Shown here: positions 27,362-34,597 of the stretch, one piece after another | How the letters are laid out: the number at the start of each line of letters is the position of its first letter | How positions within the stretch are numbered: the first letter of the stretch is position 1 | Program-made: the position numbers and the translations under genes | Assembly (NCBI RefSeq): GCF_011764445.1 | Contig: NZ_BLPG01000001.1 | Span: forward strand, 6,589,001 to 6,653,000 | Source of the DNA: Phytohabitans rumicis | Lineage (GTDB): Bacteria > Actinomycetota > Actinomycetes > Mycobacteriales > Micromonosporaceae | Reading direction: 5' to 3' | DNA: 64,000 nucleotides | Notes under the pieces: generated by a model | Told to the model about the DNA's origin: nothing | The model's database searches: none | What the model saw: only the letters and a program-made list of their open reading frames with translations

Positions 27362-28785
27362 ATGACCGACGTGATCGCGACCCTGGCGGCGTGGCCAGCC
27401 GATCTGTCCACAGTGCCCGCCGGCGTCACCCACCTACAGGTACGCGCGGACCTGACCGGCGACCTCGCACCTGGGCCGCTGCGCCGCGGTGGCGTCCGCG
27501 GGCTGATCTACACGCTGCGCAGCCGCGCGTACGGGGGGCGCGCCGCCGACCCGCCGGAGGTGCGCCGGGCCCGGCTGGCCGCCGCCGTCGCCGCCGGATA
27601 CGACGTGGTCGACCTCGAGGCCGACCACGACCTCGATCCGGACCTGCTGGCCGCGGTGCCGGCGTCACGCCGGCGGATCTGCTGGCACGGCGGCGCGCTG
27701 CCGCTCGCCGGGCTGCGGGCGACGTTCGCGGCGATGGCGGCGGTGCCGGCCGCGAGTTACCTGCTGGCGTCGGCGGTGACGTCCGCCGAGGGCGCGCTCG
27801 TGCCGCTCCGGTTGCTCGGCGCACTGCGCCGCCGCGACGTCACCGCATACGGCGCCGGCTCAGCGGGTACGTGGAGCCGGCTACTCGCGCCGTGGTTGGG
27901 CGCCCCGGCGGTCACCGGCCAGCTGACCACAGTGGACGACGATGCCCCGGACGTCGCGCGACTCTGTGGCGACTACCCGTTTCCGCTGCTGTCCCCGCTA
28001 CGGGAGCTGTACGGCCTGGTCGGCCCGGTGGCGCGGACCTCCAACCTGATGCGCCAGCACAACCGCGCGTACGCCGAGCGCGGTGTGCCTGGACTGCTGC
28101 TCCCGTTCTACCTGCCGGGGCTCGGCGAGTTCCTCAGCGGGTTCTGGCCGGGCGTACCGGCGGGGCTCCGCGACCTGGGCCTGCCGGTACGTGGCCTGTG
28201 CGTCAGCGGGCCCTTGAAGGAGGCGGCACTGCACGTCGCGGAGGTGGCCAGCCCGGCGGCGCGGGCGGCCGGCGCCGCCAACGCCCTGGTCCGGCGCCGG
28301 GGCGGTGGCGGGCGGAGACGACGGACACGTCCGCCGTCGCGGCGGTGCTCCGGCGGGCTGACATCCCGCTGGCGCACCGCCCCGCCGCGGTGGTCGGCTG
28401 CGGCGGTGCCGGCCGGGCCGCCGCCGTGGCGCTCCGGGACGCCGGCGCCGACGTCACGATGGTGAACCGCACCGAGACCCGGGGCCGGCTGGCGGCCGAG
28501 CTGCTCGGCCTGCCGTTCGCGCCGCTGGACGGCTTCCGGCCCGCCGGCCCGGCGCTGGTCGTGCATGCCACCACCGTCCACAAGGGCCTGCCGTTCGCCC
28601 TCGACGACCTCGACGACGGGGCCGCCGTGCTGGACATGGTGTGCCCGGCGGACGGGCCGAGCGCGCTCGTCACGGCGGCCCGGCGGCGCGGCCTGCGCAC
28701 CGTCGACGGCCACCAGGTGCTCGCGGAGGAGTCGGAGCAGCAGTTCCGGCTGATGACCGGCCGGACGATGCCGGGGGTGAACTGA
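27362..28785 (+). CDS. Type I 3-dehydroquinate dehydratase-like / shikimate dehydrogenase fusion, frame interrupted
   Basis: The N-terminal ~230 residues align with type I dehydroquinase (HLQVRADL, LIYTLRSRAYGG, DVVDLE, WHGG with catalytic-type His109), but the Schiff-base lysine position is leucine (SYLLA, Leu134). The C-terminal half is shikimate dehydrogenase: SGPLKEA with the catalytic-type lysine, a TTD with the catalytic-type aspartate, and VVGCGGAGRA with VNRT for NADP(H). One G added to the G4 run at 28299-28302 joins the frames (…ALVRRRGRWRAE…), giving about 474 aa. Fusion of these domains is known from plants and some bacteria. Here the first domain may be inactive or repurposed. 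The next gene starts within its stop codon. Confidence 0.8.
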
Positions 28786-29581
28786 TGCGGACATCAGCGG
28801 TCCATGACCGGTGCCTGGACCACGCGGCGCTGCTCGGCTCCTGGCGCAACACGGACGGCTCCGGGGCGTGCGGCGCCTGGTGCTGACCGAGCGCGACGGG
28901 GCCTTGCGGCTGCGGGTCTTCGGCGCGGGCCGGCCCCGGCCGTACGACTGGGGCGAGATCGCGGCGGACGGCTACGCGACGGCGCCGACGTCCGCCGCCG
29001 CTTGGGCGTTCACCGCGGTCCATGACACCGGGCAGCGCAGCATGAAGCTCTTCGGGTACACGAAGGGCGGGTTGCTGGCGCTGACCTCGTACCACGCGTT
29101 CAACGGGGCGGGCTGGCCGCCGCCCTACTGGGCGCGGGAGTTCTTCCACCGCGACCTGGAGATGCCGGCGGACACGGCGACCGGAGGCCCTCGGGCCACG
29201 GGCCGGACCACGGCGCCGCTGGGGCCGTGGCAGCTCGACCCCTCGGCACTGGTCGGGATGTGGCGCAACGTCGATCCGGCCGCCACCCGGCTGGCCCGGG
29301 TACGGATCACCGAGCGCGCCGGCTATCTGGTGGTGCGCCCGCACGGTGTGTGGACGCCCCGCCGGCACGACTGGCACGAGACGGTCGGCAGCGCGTACGC
29401 CCATGACGTCCGCACCAGCGTGGCGGTCGCGTTCACAGCCTTCTTCGAGCTGTCCGTCGGCCGGGTGGACATGGTCGGGTACCTCGACCGGCGGCTGCTC
29501 ACCATCGAGACCGCGAGCGTTTTCGGGGACGGCAGCGGCCGGTATCCCTTCTACGTCCGCGAACACTTCTACCCGAGTTGA
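28785..29581 (+). CDS. Two-repeat 'WRN-DWGE-REFF' protein of unknown function (copy 1), frame interrupted
   Basis: I do not recognise this family. The protein (about 265 aa after correction) has two similar domains of about 110 residues. Each begins with a short helix and WRN (LLGSWRNTDG; LVGMWRNVDP), continues with beta-strand-like stretches and a D-W-[GH]-E motif (YDWGEI; HDWHET), and ends in R-E-F/H-F (WAREFFHRD; YVREHFYPS). It is a paralogue of the gene at 31337. The start ATG shares a base with the previous stop. One base added in the G4 run at 28863-28866 restores the frame. The pattern suggests a small beta-barrel; an enzyme or binding role in the island's pathway is inference. Confidence 0.75.
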
Positions 29582-29591
29582 GGGCTTCGCC

Positions 29592-30770
29592 ATGACAGTC
29601 GACATCGATAAGGCGGTGACCCAGGTCGCCGAGCTGGCCCGGGACCGCTTCGCCGACCGGGCCGGCGAGTACGACCGCGATGCCACCTTCCCCGCCGCCG
29701 ATCTGGACGACCTCTTCGCCGCCGGCCTCAACGCCCCGACCGTCCCGGTCGAGCACGGCGGGCTGGGACTGGGGCCACTGCGCGGCGACGCGTACCCGCT
29801 CTGGCTGATGACGACGGAGTTGGCCAAGGCCGACCTGTCGCTGGCCCGCTGCTGGGAAGGCCACACGAACTCGCTCGTGCTCCTCGACGCGTTCGCCACC
29901 GGCGAGCAGCGGGAGCGCTGGTTCGAGGGCGTGGTGCGGCGCGGCGAGAAGTGGGTGGCGTGGAGCGGTGAGCCGCAGGCGCCCAAGCCCGGCGAGGCGC
30001 GCCGCTTCGGGACGGCGGTGGCGCGCACCGCGGACGGGTGGGTGGTCGACGGGAGCAAGGCGTTCGCCACCAGCGCCACCGGCGCGGACTGGGCCATCCT
30101 GCTGGTGAGCCTGGCCGGCCCCGGCGGTGCGCGGCACGCGGCCGCCGGCGACAGCGTGCTGCTGCTCGCCTGCGACCTGCGGCACCCGTCGGTCACCGTG
30201 GACACCTCGTGGTGGGACCCGGTCGGCATGCGGGCGACGGCCAGCCACGTCGTCCACTTCGACCACACGCCGATCGAAGGCGCGTGGCAGCTCGGCGAGC
30301 CCGGTGACTACATCCGGCAGGGCTGGCAGTCGGCGTTCATCCCGCACTACGCGGCGAGCTTCCTCGGCGCGGCGCAGGCGGCATACGACTACGCCCTGCG
30401 GTACGTCGAACGGCAGGACAAGGGCGGGGACCCGTACGTCCAGCAGCGGGTCGGCGGCATGCTCGTCGCTCTGGACACCGCCCGGCTGTGGCTGGCGCAC
30501 GTGGCCCGGCTGTGGGACGAGGGGCACGCCGAGGAGGCGCGCCTCGCCGGCACCCGGGCCCGCCACGTCGTCGAGCACCTCGCGCTGTCCACCGTGGACC
30601 ACTGCATCCGTACGTGCGGCGCGCGCAGCCTGGTACGACCCAGCCCGGTCGAGCGGATCCTGCGCGACCTGACCTTCTACGTCCGGCACGACAACGACGA
30701 CCACATCCTGGCCACGATCGGGCGTGGAGCCCTGGGACGTCACCATGACGCGTCGTTCTTCAAGCCCTGA
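29592..30770 (+). CDS. Acyl-CoA dehydrogenase-fold flavoprotein (possible flavin-dependent monooxygenase)
   Basis: This 392-aa protein has the acyl-CoA dehydrogenase fold: a helical N-terminal part (LAKADLSLARCWEGHTNSL), a beta domain (WVVDGSKAFATSATGADWAILLV), and a C-terminal helical domain (YALRYVERQDKGGDPYVQQRVG). In specialised metabolism, relatives with this fold act as two-component flavin monooxygenases fed by a separate reductase, and the next gene encodes such a reductase, overlapping by 26 bp. The final segment (YVRHDNDDHILATIGRGALGR) resembles the C terminus of those oxygenases rather than of beta-oxidation enzymes. The choice of monooxygenase over dehydrogenase is inference. Confidence 0.8.
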   Translation: MTVDIDKAVTQVAELARDRFADRAGEYDRDATFPAADLDDLFAAGLNAPTVPVEHGGLGLGPLRGDAYPLWLMTTELAKADLSLARCWEGHTNSLVLLDAFATGEQRERWFEGVVRRGEKWVAWSGEPQAPKPGEARRFGTAVARTADGWVVDGSKAFATSATGADWAILLVSLAGPGGARHAAAGDSVLLLACDLRHPSVTVDTSWWDPVGMRATASHVVHFDHTPIEGAWQLGEPGDYIRQGWQSAFIPHYAASFLGAAQAAYDYALRYVERQDKGGDPYVQQRVGGMLVALDTARLWLAHVARLWDEGHAEEARLAGTRARHVVEHLALSTVDHCIRTCGARSLVRPSPVERILRDLTFYVRHDNDDHILATIGRGALGRHHDASFFKP

Positions 30771-31280
30771 GCTGCTGGCGGAGGCGGCCCGCTTCCGCGA
30801 CCTGATGGCCGGCTGGCCGACCGGGGTGGCCGTGGTGACCGGTACCGCGGCCGGACACCCGGTCGGCTGCACGGTGACCGCCGTCGCCTCGGTCTCGGCC
30901 GATCCTCCGCTGCTGCTGGTGTCACTGGCCGCCCGAAGCCGCACGCTGGAGGCGATCGAGCACGCCGGCCAGTTCGGGATATGCGTGCTGTCGGCGGCGC
31001 AACGTCGATTGGCCCAGACGTTCGCGACGGGTGAGCCGGCGCGGCGCTTCGCGGGTGTGCCGTTCCGATGGGTCCTCGGCGTGCCCGTGCTGCACGGCGC
31101 GATGACCGTGGCGGTGTGCGCCGTTCAGGAGGCGCTTCCGGTCGCCGACCACGTGATCGTCATGGGCGGGCCGCTCTGGCAGGCGGAGGATCACGCCGCC
31201 GCGCCGTTCATCTGGTTTCGGCGCGGCTACTGGGATCTGTGTCCCGCCGGGCCACCCCCGGGGGTTCTGGACGGTCCTAA
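30745..31280 (+). CDS. Flavin reductase family protein (C-terminal end frame-shifted)
   Basis: This protein of about 178 aa has the FMN-binding split-barrel pattern of flavin reductases: FRDLMAGWPTGVAVVTG, TVTAVASVSADPPLLLVSLA, and GQFGICVLSAAQ. It would supply reduced flavin to the acyl-CoA-dehydrogenase-fold partner whose gene it overlaps. After FIWFRRGYWDLCPAG the frame stays open into the next gene (to 31497). Adding one base at the C5-G5 run (31255-31264) gives a stop at 31278-31280 and a normal family length, so I place the end there. Confidence 0.82.
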
Positions 31281-31336
31281 GTCGACGCTTAACCGAATAA
31301 GATTCACATTGAAACACAACGATTTCAGGGGGCGGC
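31281..31336 (+). promoter_or_regulatory. AT-rich gap, probable promoter of the second repeat protein
   Basis: This 56-bp gap is far more AT-rich than its surroundings (ACCGAATAAGATTCACATTG and more) and ends in AGGGGG about 4-9 bases before the ATG at 31337. It probably starts a new transcript covering the second WRN-repeat gene and the oxidase. Box positions are not assigned. Confidence 0.4.
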
Positions 31337-32275
31337 ATGGCCACCACGCACACCACCGCAAAGTACCTCCGCGAAGTCGATCGGCTCCCCGACGGGGGGT
31401 CGGTCCGCATCGGACCGATCGATCTGAAGCCCCTCCTTGGCCTCTGGCGCAACGCCAACAGCCGCACCTGGGGAATCTCCACAGTGGAACTCGTTGAGCG
31501 CGACGGGCAGGTGCGGGCGCACGCCTGGGCCACCGACCCGCACGCTGGCGTGATCCGGGACTGGGGCGAGGTGCCCCTCGACGGCCTGTACGCCGACGGG
31601 CCGACGTCCAACAACGTGTGCGGCTACCGGGCGACGTTCGACCTCGGCCACGCCCGTACCCAGATCCAGGCCAACATGCTCCACAGCGTCATGGTGTGCG
31701 CCGCGTTCACCACGTTCACCGACGGCAGCGGGCGGGTGAACTACCTGTCCCGCGAGTTCCTGCACCGGCGCGGAGCGCAGTCGACGGACGATCTGCCGCC
31801 ACCGTCCGCATCGGACGACGACCCCGCGTGCGCCCGGGGCGACGACCGGCTGCCCATGCTCGCGGCCCCGATCGTGCCGGATCGGCTGCTGACCCGGTGG
31901 CGCAACACCGACGCGGCCACCAAGGGGATACCCGAGGTGAGCATCTCGCTCCGCGACGGACAGCCGTGCCTGCGGGTCACCGCCGCGGGACCGGATGGCC
32001 CCATCGACTGGGGTGAGGTGCCCATCACCCTCTACACCGACATCAGCGTCACCGGCGGCGGCCGCTCCGCGGCGGAGCCCGGGGCGCCGCACTACGCCGA
32101 CATCCGCGCCACCGACGGCGGACCCGCCTTCTTCGCCTCCTTCGACCACGGCTTCATGCGGGTGCACGTGCAGGCCCGGTTCAACATCGGCATCCTGCCG
32201 TTCGTGATTTTCAACGAGTTCCTCGACGACAGCGGACGGGCGGACTACTTCCAGCGCGAGGTGTTCGTCCGCTAG
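31337..32275 (+). CDS. Two-repeat 'WRN-DWGE-REFF' protein of unknown function (copy 2)
   Basis: This complete 312-aa paralogue of the protein at 28785 is not in any family I can name. Repeat one has WRN at 37-39, DWGEV at 75-79, and DGSGRVNYLSREFL at 129-142. Repeat two has WRN at 188-190, DWGEV at 224-228 and DDSGRADYFQREVF at 297-310. Between the landmarks are alternating hydrophobic strands, compatible with a beta-barrel per repeat. There is no signal peptide, so it should be cytoplasmic. A linker rich in Asp and Pro (about 148-172) separates the repeats. Position between the flavin reductase and the multicopper oxidase ties it to the island's chemistry. Confidence 0.8.
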   Translation: MATTHTTAKYLREVDRLPDGGSVRIGPIDLKPLLGLWRNANSRTWGISTVELVERDGQVRAHAWATDPHAGVIRDWGEVPLDGLYADGPTSNNVCGYRATFDLGHARTQIQANMLHSVMVCAAFTTFTDGSGRVNYLSREFLHRRGAQSTDDLPPPSASDDDPACARGDDRLPMLAAPIVPDRLLTRWRNTDAATKGIPEVSISLRDGQPCLRVTAAGPDGPIDWGEVPITLYTDISVTGGGRSAAEPGAPHYADIRATDGGPAFFASFDHGFMRVHVQARFNIGILPFVIFNEFLDDSGRADYFQREVFVR

Positions 32276-32359
32276 CACGGATCCACTGTGGACCCGGCGC
32301 GGTCGCCGGGCGATCGATGCTGCCCGAAAACCCCGACGAGGGAGAAGGAGTTGAGGCCC

Positions 32360-34536
32360 GTGACAACGAGGACCGCAAAGAGACCCGCGGTCGGCAGGGT
32401 GCGCGACGCGCTGGGCGTCGCGCTGCTGCTGACCGTGGGAGTGACCCTCTGGTGGTGGATCCTGCCACCGGACGTCCTGGCCGGCGGTGGCCGGACCGGA
32501 CCACGACAGATGTTGGTGACCGCGCTGCTGGCGCTGCCGCTGGCACTGCTGGCCGTCGGCGGCGCCGCCTGGCTGGCCCGCCGGCGCTGCTGGCACAACG
32601 GCGGATCCTGGCGCGTGCCGGCGCAGGCCGGCGCCACCGTCGGGCTCCTCGCCGTGCTCCTGCTGGCGACCGCACCGGTCCAGGGGGCCGCGCTCGACCG
32701 CTGGGCGCCCCGGCGATCGAGCCGAACCTGGCGGCGATCCAGTACAGCGACGCGTGCCCGGCCATCTACACCGCGGCGGAGTGCCGCGACCTCGAAGTCC
32801 AGATGGGCACGTTCGACGCCGACGCGGTCGCACAGGCCCACCACAAGATGATGAACACCACCGGCCATTCCGCGGAGGCGAGCGCGGCGATGAACGCGCC
32901 GTTCGACCCCAACGAGAAGGCCAGCCTGGGCGCGGACACTGTCGCCTACGCCGTGCAGGACGCGTTCATCGTGCTGCTGGTCGGTGCGCCGATCGCGTTC
33001 CTCGGCCTGTTCCTCGCGTCCCGGGCGCCCGTGCCGGTGCCGCGGCGCCGAATCAGGCCGGTCGGGGCCCGATCCCGCTGGGCCGCCGCGGGCAGCGCCC
33101 TCCTGCTGATCACCGTCGGCAACTTCGTCCTCTCGTCGGCGGCCCGCGCAGCCGTCGTGCCGTACAGCGTGCCGCTGCGGATCCCGCCCGTTCTGCAGGG
33201 TGCGGAGGTCACGCTCCAGATGCGGGAGGCCGACGTCCAGATCATGCCGACCGGGCCGCCCACCCGCATGTGGACGTACAACGGCATCTACCCGGGCCCG
33301 ACCATCCGGCGGCCGAGCGGCCAGACGAGCCGGATCAGCTTCCGCAACGACCTACCCGTCACCTTCGACAGGGCGACGATCCACCACCACGGCAGCCACT
33401 CCCGGCCCAGTGAGGACGGGCAGCCGAATGACTTCCTGATTCCGCGCGGCAGCGTGCGGACGTACACGTACGAGCACCTGGAGCGCGGCGAGCCGGAGTG
33501 GGCCGTCACGCAGTGGTACCACGACCACCGGATGGACGTCACCGGCCGGAACGTGTGGAACGGCCTGGCGGGCATGTTCATTCTCGATGACGCCTTCGAC
33601 TCCGCCCTGCCCCTGCCGAAGGGCGAATTCGACGTCCCGCTGGTCATCGCCGACAAGACCTTCGACGCCAACAACCAGATCCCCTACACGTTCAGCATCG
33701 TCGGCACGCTCGGCGACACGTGGCTGGTCAACGGCCGGCCGCAGCCGTACTTCGACGTCGGCGACCGCAAGTACCGGGTCCGGATCCTGAACGCCGCCAA
33801 CCGGCGCCCGCTCGTCCTGGCGCTCAGCAACGGGGCGCCGATGACCCAGATCGGCACCGACGCCGGATTGCTGCCGGCCCCGATCCAGCGCACGTCCATC
33901 ATCTTGCAGCCGGCCGAGCGGGTCGAGGTGGTCCTGGACTTCGCCGGTCTCCTCGGCCAGAACGTGGTCCTGATGGACACCAACACCCCCGCCACCCCCG
34001 GCAACCCGCCCAAGGAGCTCATGCAGTTCCGCGTCAACCGGGACCTCACCGAGACCAGTTCGGTACCGGCGACGCTGCGACCGGCTCCGACGTTCCCCAC
34101 TCCCACGAAGGACCGCCAGTTCGTCCTGCGGGCGGTGACCAACGCCGCCGGAACGCCGACACAGTGGACGATCAACAACCAGGCGTTCGACCCTAACCGG
34201 ATCGACGCTGACCCGGTGCTCAACTCCACCGAGCGCTGGACGTTCATGAACGTCTCGCCCCAGCCACACTCCATCCACCTGCACGACGTCGACTGGCAGT
34301 TGGTGAGCCGCTTCCAAGTGGTACTCGACGCCAGCGGGAACCCGACACAAGGGGCCGCGATCCCGGTCCAGCCCTACGAGTCCGCGCTGAAGGAGACCTT
34401 CTTCATCCCGGCGAACACGGGATTCTCGGTCCTCACCACGTTCACCGACCACCTCGGGCCGTACATGCTGCACTGCCACATGCTCGAGCATGAGGACATG
34501 GCCATGATGGCGCGCTTTGTAGTGAAGGCTTCCTGA
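32360..34536 (+). CDS. Membrane-anchored multicopper oxidase (bilirubin oxidase/CotA-like), frame interrupted
   Basis: After frame repair (one C in the C4 run at 32708-32711) this is about 725 aa. The N-terminal third has membrane segments (LGVALLLTVGVTLWWWI; MLVTALLALPLALLAVGGAA; a third and fourth near 32950-33150) and a Met/His-bearing stretch (AQAHHKMMNTTGHSAEASAAM). The rest is a three-domain multicopper oxidase with all four copper motifs: TIHHHG, WYHDHRMD, HSIHLHDVDW and HCHMLEHEDMAMM. Such enzymes couple phenols or aminophenols, or oxidise bilirubin-like compounds, outside the membrane. The GTG start has GGAGAAGGAG 9 bases upstream. A terminator follows the stop. Confidence 0.85.
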
Positions 34537-34546
34537 CCCTCCGCAA

Positions 34547-34580
34547 TGAAGAAGGGCACCTAGCCGGGTGCCCTTCTTCA
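34547..34580 (+). terminator. Terminator hairpin after the multicopper oxidase
   Basis: A perfect stem (34547-34560 with 34567-34580, arm TGAAGAAGGGCACC) has a 6-base loop and starts 10 bp after the oxidase stop. It separates the island from the AfsR-type regulator gene 18 bp further on, whose transcript must therefore start inside or after it. Confidence 0.85.
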
Positions 34581-34597
34581 CCCTACGATCAAGTCTC

